64,000 nucleotides of DNA, taken from assembly GCF_900128885.1 (NCBI RefSeq), contig NZ_FQTU01000013.1, positions 2,120 to 66,119 of the forward strand. The letters are read 5' to 3'. Shown here in pieces: positions 51,118 to 61,046 of this stretch. Made by a program: the position numbers and the translations under genes. A model generated the notes under the pieces. That model ran no database searches and was not told the origin of the DNA. It saw only the letters and a list, made by a program, of their open reading frames with translations. The first letter of the stretch is position 1. Each line of letters opens with the position of its first letter. Source of the DNA: Alkalibacter saccharofermentans DSM 14828. GTDB taxonomy: Bacteria; Bacillota; Clostridia; Eubacteriales; Alkalibacteraceae.

Positions 51118-51126
51118 TGATATAAT
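51118..51126 (+). promoter_or_regulatory. Extended -10 promoter of nfo
   Basis: TGATATAAT at 51118-51126 is a perfect extended -10 element, 48 bases before the nfo start; the -35 region is not conserved. Confidence 0.55.
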
Positions 51127-51174
51127 CTTAAGGTAGATTTAAATTCCGATACTTAAAATGAAAGGGTAGATAAT

Positions 51175-52008
51175 ATGCTAAAAATAGGATGTCATTTATC
51201 AATATCAAAGGGCTATTATAAAGCGGGGCTGGATGCCTTGGCGATAGATGCAAATACATTTCAGTTTTTCACCAGAAACCCTCGAGGAGGAAGCGCAAAG
51301 AAAATTGATTTAAAAGACATAGAAAAATTCACGAAGCTATTTAATGAAAACGGCTTTGCCCCACTTTTTGCTCATGGGCCGTATACGATGAATTTGTGCA
51401 GCGATAAAAGAGACATAAGAGATTTCGCTAAAAATGTTTTCAAAGAGGATTTGGAGAGGCTCAAGCTTCTTCCTGAATCCTATTATATATTCCATCCCGG
51501 CAGTCATGTGGGGCAGGGAGTGGAAAAGGGGATTGATTACATAGTAGAGGCTATGAATGATGCCATAAAGGAAGATTGTGAGACCACTGTTTTGCTTGAA
51601 GGCATGTCCGGCAAAGGGACTGAAATAGGTGGAAGGCTCGAAGAGCTTAAACTAATAATAGATGGAGTCAAACACAACAAAAAAGTCGGAATATGCATAG
51701 ATAGCTGCCATCTATATTCTGCAGGGTATGATGTAGTAAAAGATTTGGACGGGGTCATAGAAGAAATAGATAAAAGTGTAGGGATGGATAAGCTTATGGC
51801 GGTTCATTTAAACGACAGCAAGATGGAATTTGCATCAAACAAGGACAGGCACGAAGTATTGGGAAAAGGGACTCTAGGCAAAGAAGCGATTATAAACATC
51901 ATAAATCATCCTCTTTTAAAAGATCTGGTCTTTAACCTGGAGACTCCAAACGAGTTGGATGGATACAAAAATGAAATTGCCTTTTTAAAGGCAAATTACA
52001 AGGAGTAG
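51175..52008 (+). CDS. nfo: Endonuclease IV (AP endonuclease)
   Basis: A 277-residue TIM-barrel AP endonuclease of the Nfo family. It opens IGCHLSISKGYYKAGLDAL, followed by FTRNPRGG near 35-42, the zinc-binding segments FAHGPYTMN and FHPGSHVGQG near 105-114, CIDSCHLYSAGYDV near 172-185, HLNDSK near 209-214 and DRHEVLGKG near 222-230. It incises abasic sites during base excision repair, complementing the Ung glycosylase found elsewhere in the window. ATG behind AAAGGGTAG. The DUF362 gene starts 3 bases after its stop. Confidence 0.94.
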   Translation: MLKIGCHLSISKGYYKAGLDALAIDANTFQFFTRNPRGGSAKKIDLKDIEKFTKLFNENGFAPLFAHGPYTMNLCSDKRDIRDFAKNVFKEDLERLKLLPESYYIFHPGSHVGQGVEKGIDYIVEAMNDAIKEDCETTVLLEGMSGKGTEIGGRLEELKLIIDGVKHNKKVGICIDSCHLYSAGYDVVKDLDGVIEEIDKSVGMDKLMAVHLNDSKMEFASNKDRHEVLGKGTLGKEAIINIINHPLLKDLVFNLETPNELDGYKNEIAFLKANYKE

Positions 52009-52011
52009 ATC

Positions 52012-53166
52012 ATGAAGGAAAAAGTCGCGTTGTTAAGGTGTGCAAGTTATGATGTTGATATTATAGAAGAAAAGATTAAGGAAGGATTTTCTCTTCTTGG
52101 AGGGGAAAAATACATAAAGGACTTGATTCCTTTTGGATCAAAAGTTTTGTTGAAACCTAATCTCTTATCTGTAGAAGAGGAGAATTCGCCTGTAGTTACG
52201 AATCATGCTTTCTTTGAAGCTGTCGTAAGGGTGATTAAAGACTATACGGACAATTTGATCTTTGGTGATTCGCCAGGATTTGGTTCAAGTGAAAAAGCAG
52301 CTCAAAAGGCTGGACTAATGGATGTTGCCAAAAGATACGGCGTGGGATTTGATCCTTTCACAGAAAAGGTGTCTGCTGAGCTTAAAGAGGCGATCCTAGT
52401 CAAGAATTGGGATGTTGCAAAAGTTGCGTATGAAGCTGACGTGTTGATATCACTGCCAAAGCTTAAGACCCACGGGATGATGTATTTCACAGGAGCGGTT
52501 AAAAACCAGTTCGGTTGCGTGCCGGGGACTCAAAAAGCCCTGTGGCACACGAGGATGAATAATGGAGACAATTTCTCAAAAATGCTGCTGGATTTAAACA
52601 AGCTTGTTAAGACTGATTTTGCCATTATGGATGGAATCATCGCAATGGAAGGAAACGGTCCGAAGAGCGGAACTCCCAAAAAGATGGATTCCATCATCAT
52701 GGGCGAGAGCTTGACGGCTGTCGACTCCACGGCCCTGGGCTTAATCGGATATGAAGATCCCAGAGAAGTGCCCCAGTACAGGATAGCCCATGAATTCAGC
52801 TGGGGTAAAGTTCTTCCGGAAGATATATTAATCCTGGGGGAAAGCCTCGATGAAATGAAGGTAAAGGATTTTAAAAAGATCAGAAGAACAAATGAGATTT
52901 TCGGAAACAGTAATGGGATGAAATTCATTAAAAATTTGATAGCTCCCTATCCGAAATTACTTCATGAAAAATGTATAAGCTGCAACAGATGCTATGAAGT
53001 TTGTCCCGAAAAGCCCAGGGTTATCGAGATGGTAGAAAAAAACGGGAAATCTGTGCCTGTATTTGACAAAAAAACTTGTATCAGGTGTTTTTGCTGTCAA
53101 GAACTGTGCCCGGTGGGAGCCCTGGAAGTTGGAGAGACCTTGCTTGGCAAGATGATATATAAATAA
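52012..53166 (+). CDS. DUF362 protein with C-terminal 2x[4Fe-4S] ferredoxin domain
   Basis: A 384-residue protein. The DUF362 part (about 30-290) includes LLKPNLLS, GDSPGFGS and SLPKLKTHGMMYFTGAVKN near 155-173. A bacterial ferredoxin domain follows with two clusters: CISCNRCYEVCP near 323-334 and CIRCFCCQELCPVG near 352-365. Such proteins are iron-sulfur electron carriers or maturation factors of unknown partner. It is coupled to nfo (3-base gap) and precedes addB by 19 bases, so it may be cotranscribed with repair genes, which does not prove a repair role. Confidence 0.87.
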   Translation: MKEKVALLRCASYDVDIIEEKIKEGFSLLGGEKYIKDLIPFGSKVLLKPNLLSVEEENSPVVTNHAFFEAVVRVIKDYTDNLIFGDSPGFGSSEKAAQKAGLMDVAKRYGVGFDPFTEKVSAELKEAILVKNWDVAKVAYEADVLISLPKLKTHGMMYFTGAVKNQFGCVPGTQKALWHTRMNNGDNFSKMLLDLNKLVKTDFAIMDGIIAMEGNGPKSGTPKKMDSIIMGESLTAVDSTALGLIGYEDPREVPQYRIAHEFSWGKVLPEDILILGESLDEMKVKDFKKIRRTNEIFGNSNGMKFIKNLIAPYPKLLHEKCISCNRCYEVCPEKPRVIEMVEKNGKSVPVFDKKTCIRCFCCQELCPVGALEVGETLLGKMIYK

Positions 53167-53185
53167 TGACTTTGGAGTTGGTTTC

Positions 53186-56100
53186 ATGATTGATATAATA
53201 GCCGGAAAAATAGGTTCTGGAAAAGCCGAGAAAATTTACAGCCAGATACTGGAATGTCTTGAAAATGGTGAAGAGGATCTTTATTTGATAGTTCCTGACC
53301 AATACACCCTGGAGGCGGAAAAAGAACTAATGAAAGCCTTGAAAGCAGAAGGACTGCTTAGCGTGGATGTTGTAAGCTTTTCAAGGTATATGGATATTCT
53401 TTTGGACAAGTCATTTCAGCCGAAGAGAACGTTAGTGAGTTCTACAGGCAAGAAGATGATAATTAGAAAAGTGCTTAAAGACCTTAAAGAAGATTTAAGC
53501 GCTTATTCTGGCATGGTAGATAAATCCGGCTTTGTTGACGAGATTGAATCAACAATGAAATCCTTAAAAGAGAACATGATTGACGTTGGCGTTTTGGCGA
53601 CGGAGGGTTCGGATATAGGTTCCATGAGCATGGTCGACAGAAAAATCCGGGATATAGGAGCGATATATGAAGCTTATAGCATGTTCATGGATAATGGATA
53701 TTTGGATGCTGAAGAGAGGATAAATCTAGCCATAAAAGAAGCTGCCAGGGATAAAAGGGTAAAAAGATCCAAGATTTGGATTCATGGGTTCCATACATTT
53801 ACAAAGCAGATAATGGAGTTCATAAAGGTGCTGGCAGACAATGCAATTAAAGTTGGAGTGACCATTGACATAAACAATGACGAGTCTGAACCGGACAGGG
53901 AAATATACGAAATTAATAGAAAGACATTCCAACAATTGAGGGAAATGAACCGAGACAACTGCAATGTAGAGTTTCTTGGACATGCCGTTTCCAAAGATTC
54001 CGACATAGGGCATCTGCAAGATGAGTTTTTTGCCTATCCATATAAAAAGCGTACGGGAGCTCCAAGGGACATAAAAATCATTCAATCACAAAATGTCTAC
54101 AATGAGATAGACAACGTCTGCGTGGATATTATCCGAATGGTGCGAGAGGATGATATAAGGTATAAGGACGTATGTGTAATAGCAAATGACCTCGAATCAT
54201 ACTCCTTCTTAATCCAAAGAACCTTTGAGGAATACAAGATACCATGTTTCGTAGATATCAAAAGATCTGTTTCCGACAAGCCTCTGGCTATATTCGCAAT
54301 CGCTGCATTAAACTGCATAGTATACAACTTCACATACGAAGATGTTTTTTCCATGATAAAGACGGGGTTTTCAGATCTAGATACTGACGAATATGAGGTT
54401 CTAGAAAACTATTGCTTAAGGTTTGGCATAAGGGGCAACCAGTGGAAGAAGGAGTTTTTCAAGAACTCACAAGATGGAGAGTACGACCTGACAGCTTTAA
54501 ATGAAGTGCGGGAGAGATTGGTGCTTCCTCTGGAGAATTTAAAGGTATCAATCAAAAAAGATCCCACTTATCTGGGGATTTCAAAGAGCGTGTATGAATT
54601 TTTAGTTGAATGCGGCTGTGGGGAAAAAACCAGATCTTTATCTGATGAGCTTTTAGAGCAAGGCGATCTGGAGCTGTCTGCAGAGAATACTCAGATATAC
54701 AACAAGATAATTGAGCTGCTGGACGAGATAGCAGAGATTTTTTTGGACAAGAAGACCAATATTAAGGACTATTGCGATATCTTGAAATCCGGGATTGAAG
54801 CGGCGGAGCTTGGGTTGCTTCCATCTAGCGTGGATGAAGTCACCGTGGGGGATGTGAAAAGAACCAGGCAGAACAATATTGAGGTTCTGTTTTTGCTGGG
54901 GGTGAACGAGGGAGTTTTGCCTGGAGCGGCAGAAAAAACAGGTTTGTTCTCATCTGCAGAACTGGAGTATCTAGAAAGAGCTAAGAACATTCAGCTGGGA
55001 GAGGATATGTCGTATCAGTCTGTGCAGGAAAAATATCTTTTCAGCTCTTTGATTGCAAAGGCAAGGAACAAGGTGTTTTTCAGCTATCCACTGGCAGACT
55101 TTGAGGGAGGCATCCTAAGGCCATCATCTTACGTAGACAGGCTGAGGGAGATATTTTCGGATTTAGCCATAGGCTTTGATTATGGGGAGGAGAAGGATCT
55201 AATCTCGAACCCGAGCGGCACATTGAGGCATCTGATTAGCTACTACAGAAAAGGAATTGACGAATATGAGTCAATCGATAATTTGTGGTGGAATGGTGCT
55301 TACAGGTGGTATGCGAACCAAAGGGATTGGAAAGATAAGATGGATAGCCTCAAAAGAGCGATGACTTATGCAAACAAGCCGTCGCCTTTGACAAAGGAGC
55401 AGTTGAAAAAGCTTTACGGACAAAAGATAAGAAACAGTGTCACAGGACTGGAGACATTTGGACAATGTCCATTTAAGTACTTCGTGAGATATGGGCTTAA
55501 GCCAAGGGAGAGAAGAGTCTATGAAGTATCTATGCCGGACATAGGGCAACTGTTGCACGATGCCATAAAAAGCTATGGAGAAATCTTGGATAAGGAAGGT
55601 CTCCGATGGACAGATGTGGATGAAGACCGGATAATCAAGATGTGCACTGAGCTGGTGGATGAAACCACACAAAGGTACAAGGAGGGAGTATTTCTAAGCA
55701 AGGGAAGGTACAAGTACCTCGCCCAATATCTTAAAAGGCTCCTGGTGAGAGCTGTGATGACGCTTACTTATCACATGTCAAGGGGAGAGTTTGATATTTA
55801 CAAAAGCGAGATAGGGTTTGGAGAAAAGCAGGAGCTTCCTCCTTTGGAGTTCAAGCTGAACGAAGAAATGGATATGATATTGGAAGGTAGGATAGACAGG
55901 GTAGATGTTTTTGAGGATGAGGACAAGATATACCTTAAGGTTATAGACTACAAAACCGGGGAAAAAACATTGGAGTTAAAAGAAATATATTACGGATTAT
56001 CCCTTCAGCTGCTCATTTATATGAGCGCGTGCCTCGCTAAATACGACAATGCGGAGCCGGCAGGCGTTTTCTATTTCAAGCTGGACGATCCTTTGGTCGC

Positions 56101-56536
56101 CGGATCTAAAAAGGACATAAAAAACATAGGGACTAAAATCAACAAGATATTAAAGCTTAAGGGCTTGATAAGAAAGGACCCCAAGATATTATACGCTTTG
56201 GACAAGGATGCAGGTGATTCCGAGGTGATTAACTGCAAAATCACAAAAGACGGTAAAATCCACGCAAATACGAAAGGAATGGTTGAGGAGCAGGTATTTG
56301 AGATGCTGTTGGATTACTCCGTAGAGGCGGCGAAGCGAATGGGGGAAAAGATTGCAGCGGGCAAAATCGACATAGAGCCTGTTAAATCCGGTGCAAGAGA
56401 GGCGTGCCTGTTCTGTGATTATAAGAATATATGTCAATTCGATAGAAAATTCATCGGCAATAGAATGAGATATAAAAAATCTCTAAGCGACAAGGAGGTA
56501 ATTGAAAAGCTATTGGGGGGTGAGAAAGATGGCTGA
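53186..56536 (+). CDS. addB: AddAB helicase-nuclease subunit AddB
   Basis: A 1116-residue AddB. The N-terminal Walker-like loop is IAGKIGSGKAEKI (5-17); the helicase-like core is inactive in the family. The C-terminal nuclease has GRIDRVD and the catalytic IDYKTG near 925-935. The four Fe-S cysteines are present at 761 (QCPFKYF), 1074, 1077 and 1083 (ACLFCDYKNIC), the AddB-specific cluster staple. With AddA it processes double-strand ends to Chi sites for RecA. ATG behind TTTGGAGTTGG; it overlaps addA by 8 bases. Confidence 0.95.
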   Translation: MIDIIAGKIGSGKAEKIYSQILECLENGEEDLYLIVPDQYTLEAEKELMKALKAEGLLSVDVVSFSRYMDILLDKSFQPKRTLVSSTGKKMIIRKVLKDLKEDLSAYSGMVDKSGFVDEIESTMKSLKENMIDVGVLATEGSDIGSMSMVDRKIRDIGAIYEAYSMFMDNGYLDAEERINLAIKEAARDKRVKRSKIWIHGFHTFTKQIMEFIKVLADNAIKVGVTIDINNDESEPDREIYEINRKTFQQLREMNRDNCNVEFLGHAVSKDSDIGHLQDEFFAYPYKKRTGAPRDIKIIQSQNVYNEIDNVCVDIIRMVREDDIRYKDVCVIANDLESYSFLIQRTFEEYKIPCFVDIKRSVSDKPLAIFAIAALNCIVYNFTYEDVFSMIKTGFSDLDTDEYEVLENYCLRFGIRGNQWKKEFFKNSQDGEYDLTALNEVRERLVLPLENLKVSIKKDPTYLGISKSVYEFLVECGCGEKTRSLSDELLEQGDLELSAENTQIYNKIIELLDEIAEIFLDKKTNIKDYCDILKSGIEAAELGLLPSSVDEVTVGDVKRTRQNNIEVLFLLGVNEGVLPGAAEKTGLFSSAELEYLERAKNIQLGEDMSYQSVQEKYLFSSLIAKARNKVFFSYPLADFEGGILRPSSYVDRLREIFSDLAIGFDYGEEKDLISNPSGTLRHLISYYRKGIDEYESIDNLWWNGAYRWYANQRDWKDKMDSLKRAMTYANKPSPLTKEQLKKLYGQKIRNSVTGLETFGQCPFKYFVRYGLKPRERRVYEVSMPDIGQLLHDAIKSYGEILDKEGLRWTDVDEDRIIKMCTELVDETTQRYKEGVFLSKGRYKYLAQYLKRLLVRAVMTLTYHMSRGEFDIYKSEIGFGEKQELPPLEFKLNEEMDMILEGRIDRVDVFEDEDKIYLKVIDYKTGEKTLELKEIYYGLSLQLLIYMSACLAKYDNAEPAGVFYFKLDDPLVAGSKKDIKNIGTKINKILKLKGLIRKDPKILYALDKDAGDSEVINCKITKDGKIHANTKGMVEEQVFEMLLDYSVEAAKRMGEKIAAGKIDIEPVKSGAREACLFCDYKNICQFDRKFIGNRMRYKKSLSDKEVIEKLLGGEKDG

Positions 56537-59500
56537 TTGGACGAAAGCACAAGAAAGAGCCATAGAATCCAGGGAGAAAAGTCTTCTTGTTTCTGCGGCG
56601 GCAGGCTCCGGCAAAACGGCGGTTTTAGTCGAAAGGATAATAAGGCTGGTTGTAGATGACCGCGTGGATGTGGAGAAGCTTTTAGTGGTCACCTTCACGA
56701 AGGCGGCTGCTGAAGAGATGAAGCAGCGAATAAGTTCGACGCTTGTAAAAAAAATGTCCGAGGCTACAGGAGAGGAACGGGGATTTATCAACAGGCAGAT
56801 TAATGCCCTTCCATTTGCCTCCATAAGCACAATCCATTCCTTTTGCTCCAGCGTGGTTAGAAGGTATTACCATGTAATTGATATCGATCCTGCCTTGAAA
56901 GTAGGCAATGAGACGGTACTTCTGATACTGAGACAAAGAGCCATGGAAGAGCTCTTCGAACAGGAATATGAACAAGAGGATGAAGAATTCATCAAGTTGA
57001 TGGAGAGCTTTGGAAATGACCGAAGAGACGATAGGTTAAGAGAAATGGTAGAGAAGGTCTACGGATTTTTGATGAATAGACCGGATCCAAAGGCCTGGGG
57101 AAGGAAAGTGGTCGATAGCTTTGGAGTTGATATGCAAGGCTTTGATCGGGGCAGCTACTATGTCTTTTTTGCTCAGAGCACAAAAGTCAAGCTGGAGCAC
57201 GCTGCACTTTTATTGACCCGTGCCCTAGAAGATTTGAAAGGTACTGATAACTTCGAAAAGACTTCTGCTGTTGTTCAGGACGAATTAAATAATGTTAAAG
57301 CTCTAATCAATTCATTGGAAAATGGATTCAGCGCCTTTAGGAAGGTTTTGGACTCGGTCGGTTTTGCAAGGCTTATCATTAAGACTGAGGATGCAGACCT
57401 AAAGGAGAAGATAAAACAGAGTAGAGATGAAGCCAAAGACATAGCAAAGAAATTGATAGAAAAATTCGGGTATGAAGATGCCGAGACGATGGTGGAAAAC
57501 TTAAATGAGATGAAGTCCCGAGCGGCTTTTTTGATAAAAATGGCAGAAAGATTCGAAGAGATTTATTCAAGGATGAAGAGGGAAAAATCAATTATGGATT
57601 TTAACGATTTGGAGCATTTTTGCATGAAAATACTCGCAAATGATGAAGTGGCCAATCAGTTAAGGGAAGAATACAGATACGTCTTCATCGATGAGTATCA
57701 GGACAGCAATCAAATTCAGGATGTGATTGCTTCTCGCATACAAAGAGAGAATAATCTTTTTTTAGTAGGGGACGTAAAACAGAGCATATACAGGTTTAGG
57801 CTTTCAGATCCTACGCTGTTCATACAAAAAAGCCTGGTTTATGAAAGTGCTGATTCAAGTATTAATGAGCTTTTGCACTTGAACACCAATTTTAGAAGCA
57901 GAAGCACAATCATAGACTTTATAAACTATGTATTTGAGAGAACAATGTGTTCATATGTAGGAGAAATGGATTATACGGAAAAAGAAAAGCTAAATCCAGG
58001 ATTGATCCTTCCGGAAATGGAATGTGACAAGACCGAGATATACCTAATATCCAATGACTTGGAAAAAGACGACAGTGAAGAAGAGGAAGAGATCGAAGAG
58101 ATGAAGCTTGAGGAACTTGAAGCCAAGGTCATTGCTTCCAAGATAAAGAGTCTGATGGGTACAGAGATTTTTGATGCAAAGAAACAAGAGTATAGAAAAC
58201 TAGGTTATAGGGATATAGTAGTCCTGCTCAGAACGGTAAAGAAAAAGGGGCAAATTTATCAGGAGGTGCTGATGGAAAATGGCATACCTGTTTATGCGGA
58301 GAGCGGAACTGGATATTTCGATACCTTGGAGATAAGCCTCTTGCTCGATGTTTTGCGTGTGATAGACAATAGGAGGCAGGACATTCCACTATTGTCGGTG
58401 ATGCGGTCTCCGGTGTTTAAATTCACTATAGATGAGATTATTTCAATTCGAGAAGCGGCAAAAGGCAAGAGCATGGTGGAAGCATTGCTAAAGGCATCTG
58501 AAAATCCAGAGGAAGCCTTGCAGGAAAAAGCACAAGGCATGCTGTCTGTGATTGCCAGATGGAAAAAACAATCACGGGTGATGCCCCTTGATAGATTTCT
58601 ATGGAGCATCCTAGTGGAAACTGATTATTATGGATATGTGGGTGCACTGCCCGGTGGAGTGCAAAGACAAGCGAATATAAGAATGCTAGTGGACAGGGCG
58701 AAGGAGTTTGCTGATTCTTCCATGAAGGGATTGTTCAACTTCGTGAAGTTCGTAGAAGAGCTAAAAAACACAAAGACGGATCTCACAGGAGCAAAGGTTC
58801 TTGGCGCAATGGATGACGTAGTCAGGATAATGAGCATACATAAAAGCAAGGGACTTGAATTTCCCGTGGTGTTTGTGGGAGGTATGAATAAGAACTTCAA
58901 CATGTTGGACATTCAGCAGTCGCTTATATTGCACAAGGATCTTGGCTTGTCTATGGAATACGTCAATCTGGATGAGCGAAGATACTGCGAGACCATATAC
59001 AAAAGCATAGCAAAAGAAAAGACTGCCTTAGAGGTTCTATCTGAAGAAATGAGGGTTTTATACGTCGCTATGACTAGGGCGAGGGATAAGCTGATAATGG
59101 TGGGTTCGGGGAAAAGACTGGACAGCAAGATCGAAGGATGGGCAAAACCTCTTTCAGCATACACCGTTTCAAAGGCAAAAACCTACCTGGACTGGGTTTT
59201 AGGGGCTTTGTTGGGCTATGAAGAAGCAATTGTCCTTGCAAAGCAAGGTGCATATGAAAGTGAAATGGTAAAAATAGAGAAGATATCCATGGACTCGATA
59301 GCACGAGTTGAGTCTGAGCAGGATAGATACATAAATAAGATTTCAGATTATTTTGCAGCACTCGAAGATACCACAGGCCAGGTACCACCGCAAATTATCG
59401 AAAGGTTGGAATGGTCATATCCCTGGGAAAGAGAAATAACCCTCCCTTCGAAGATGTCGGTAACAGATATGAAGAGGTTTAAAAGAACGAAAAATCTTAT

Positions 59501-60086
59501 TAAAACTTCTGAAGAACTGAAGACGCCAATATTTTTGCAGAGGGAAAAGACAAAGAAAGCTTCTGAGATAGGAAGCGCGAACCACTTTGTGATGCAACAC
59601 CTGAATCTTGAAAGAATCAAGCACTCAGGGGATATGGCAGATGAAATAAATTTGCAGCTTTCAGGGTTATTTAAATCGGAAAGGCTTGATGTCAGTTTTG
59701 AAGGGAAAATAAATGTTGGCGCAATCGTAGCCTTCTTTGCAAACACCCTGGGGAAAAGGATGATAGAAAGTCCTAAGATATACAGAGAGCAGACCTTTAA
59801 TCTCGAAATAAAGGAGTCTGAGCTATACGAGGGAGGCTCGCCTGATGAAAGCGTTTTGGTTCAGGGAATGATAGACTGTTTTTTTCGAGAGGAGAATCAC
59901 TGGATACTTATAGACTACAAGAGTGATTATTTTGCATCTGAAAAACAAAAGGCGGACATTTTGGATAAATACAAAGACCAAATAGCAGTCTATGCTAAAG
60001 CCATTGAAAAAATCACCGGGAAAAGGGTAAAGGAATCTTATTTGTACCTATTGCACTCCAATGAAGCGCTGCCTGTAACAACATAA
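56529..60086 (+). CDS. addA: AddAB helicase-nuclease subunit AddA
   Basis: A 1185-residue UvrD-type 3'-5' helicase and nuclease. Walker A AAAGSGKTAVLVERI (about 23-37), FTKAAAEEMKQRI near 55-67, FIDEYQDSNQIQ near 390-401, GDVKQSIYRFR near 415-425 and the motif VI VAMTRARDKL near 850 are present; the C-terminal nuclease has LIDYKSDYF near 1128. I start at ATG 56529 behind GGGGGGTGAG, overlapping the addB stop; an in-frame TTG 27 bases earlier has no such site. Together with AddB it initiates recombinational repair and degrades linear phage DNA. Confidence 0.95.
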   Translation: MADWTKAQERAIESREKSLLVSAAAGSGKTAVLVERIIRLVVDDRVDVEKLLVVTFTKAAAEEMKQRISSTLVKKMSEATGEERGFINRQINALPFASISTIHSFCSSVVRRYYHVIDIDPALKVGNETVLLILRQRAMEELFEQEYEQEDEEFIKLMESFGNDRRDDRLREMVEKVYGFLMNRPDPKAWGRKVVDSFGVDMQGFDRGSYYVFFAQSTKVKLEHAALLLTRALEDLKGTDNFEKTSAVVQDELNNVKALINSLENGFSAFRKVLDSVGFARLIIKTEDADLKEKIKQSRDEAKDIAKKLIEKFGYEDAETMVENLNEMKSRAAFLIKMAERFEEIYSRMKREKSIMDFNDLEHFCMKILANDEVANQLREEYRYVFIDEYQDSNQIQDVIASRIQRENNLFLVGDVKQSIYRFRLSDPTLFIQKSLVYESADSSINELLHLNTNFRSRSTIIDFINYVFERTMCSYVGEMDYTEKEKLNPGLILPEMECDKTEIYLISNDLEKDDSEEEEEIEEMKLEELEAKVIASKIKSLMGTEIFDAKKQEYRKLGYRDIVVLLRTVKKKGQIYQEVLMENGIPVYAESGTGYFDTLEISLLLDVLRVIDNRRQDIPLLSVMRSPVFKFTIDEIISIREAAKGKSMVEALLKASENPEEALQEKAQGMLSVIARWKKQSRVMPLDRFLWSILVETDYYGYVGALPGGVQRQANIRMLVDRAKEFADSSMKGLFNFVKFVEELKNTKTDLTGAKVLGAMDDVVRIMSIHKSKGLEFPVVFVGGMNKNFNMLDIQQSLILHKDLGLSMEYVNLDERRYCETIYKSIAKEKTALEVLSEEMRVLYVAMTRARDKLIMVGSGKRLDSKIEGWAKPLSAYTVSKAKTYLDWVLGALLGYEEAIVLAKQGAYESEMVKIEKISMDSIARVESEQDRYINKISDYFAALEDTTGQVPPQIIERLEWSYPWEREITLPSKMSVTDMKRFKRTKNLIKTSEELKTPIFLQREKTKKASEIGSANHFVMQHLNLERIKHSGDMADEINLQLSGLFKSERLDVSFEGKINVGAIVAFFANTLGKRMIESPKIYREQTFNLEIKESELYEGGSPDESVLVQGMIDCFFREENHWILIDYKSDYFASEKQKADILDKYKDQIAVYAKAIEKITGKRVKESYLYLLHSNEALPVTT

Positions 60087-60088
60087 TT

Positions 60089-60118
60089 GTTGACAGGTAA
60101 TAATTCATAGGGTAGTAT
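60089..60118 (+). promoter_or_regulatory. Promoter before ispE, next to a hairpin
   Basis: TTGACA (60089-60094) and TAGTAT (60113-60118) at 18-bp spacing. CCTGTAACAAC and GTTGACAGG (60072-60097) also form a hairpin at the end of addA, so the same bases may weakly attenuate addA transcription. Confidence 0.5.
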
Positions 60119-60168
60119 CATATTATGTGAATTTAGTATACAATATTACAAAAACAAATGAGGTGCTT

Positions 60169-61038
60169 ATGAACCGTATTTCTGTAAGAACACCGGCAAA
60201 AATAAACTTGACCCTGGATATCCTCAAGAAAAGAGAGGATGGCTACCATGAAATATCCATGGTGATGCAAACGGTGGACCTTTGCGACGAGCTGGAATTT
60301 GAGGAAAGGGAAATCGGAATAGAAATCGAATGTAGCAACCATGAAATTCCCTGCGACAGTGGGAACTTAGTTTACAAAGCGGCGAATGCTCTGAAGGACG
60401 AATTTGGCATTCAAAAAGGGATCTACATAAAAATCAACAAGAAGATACCCTTGGAAGCGGGTTTGGCAGGAGGGTCTGCGAATGCTGCGGGAACTTTGCT
60501 TGCTTTAAAAAAAATGTGGAGAATAGAGGCAACGGATGATAGGCTCAACGAGATAGCCAAGTCGATTGGTGCAGATGTGCCATATTGTACGAAAGGCGGC
60601 ACTATGCTTGCCCAGGGAATAGGAGAGAAGCTGACAAAGCTTAAAGACCTGCCGGATTATCACGTAGTCCTGGTAAAGCCGGAATTTTCAATATCCACAG
60701 CATGGGCTTACAACAATGTGGATATAAAAAACATCAAGCAACATCCGGACAATGAAGCTGTCAGCCGTGCCATCGAATATGGAGATAGGGCTGTAATTGA
60801 AAAAAACTTGGGGAATGTTTTTGAAGAAGCAGCTTTTAAGAAGTATCCGGAACTTGCTGAAATAAAAGAGACTTTAATCAAGCTGGGGGCTAAGGGAAGT
60901 CTTATGAGTGGAAGCGGCCCAACGATGTATGGTCTGTTCGACGATGAGGCAAAGGCTCAACTTGCTTGTGAACACTTTAGGGGGATATATGACGAGGTGT
61001 ACAAGGCAAAGACGTGCCATCAATTAATTAAGGAGTGA
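60169..61038 (+). CDS. ispE: 4-diphosphocytidyl-2-C-methyl-D-erythritol kinase
   Basis: A 289-residue GHMP kinase of the MEP isoprenoid pathway. PAKINLTLDILKKREDGYHE (8-27) is the substrate-binding start, PLEAGLAGGSANAAGTLLAL near 90-109 the ATP-binding GHMP motif with catalytic Asp in IGADVPYC near 130-137, and SGSGPTMYGLF near 252-262 the third motif. I use ATG 60169 behind TGAGGTG rather than an upstream GTG in the same frame. Cytosolic; essential if this is the only isoprenoid route. A GntR regulator starts 8 bases after it. Confidence 0.94.
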   Translation: MNRISVRTPAKINLTLDILKKREDGYHEISMVMQTVDLCDELEFEEREIGIEIECSNHEIPCDSGNLVYKAANALKDEFGIQKGIYIKINKKIPLEAGLAGGSANAAGTLLALKKMWRIEATDDRLNEIAKSIGADVPYCTKGGTMLAQGIGEKLTKLKDLPDYHVVLVKPEFSISTAWAYNNVDIKNIKQHPDNEAVSRAIEYGDRAVIEKNLGNVFEEAAFKKYPELAEIKETLIKLGAKGSLMSGSGPTMYGLFDDEAKAQLACEHFRGIYDEVYKAKTCHQLIKE

Positions 61039-61046
61039 TCTACCCT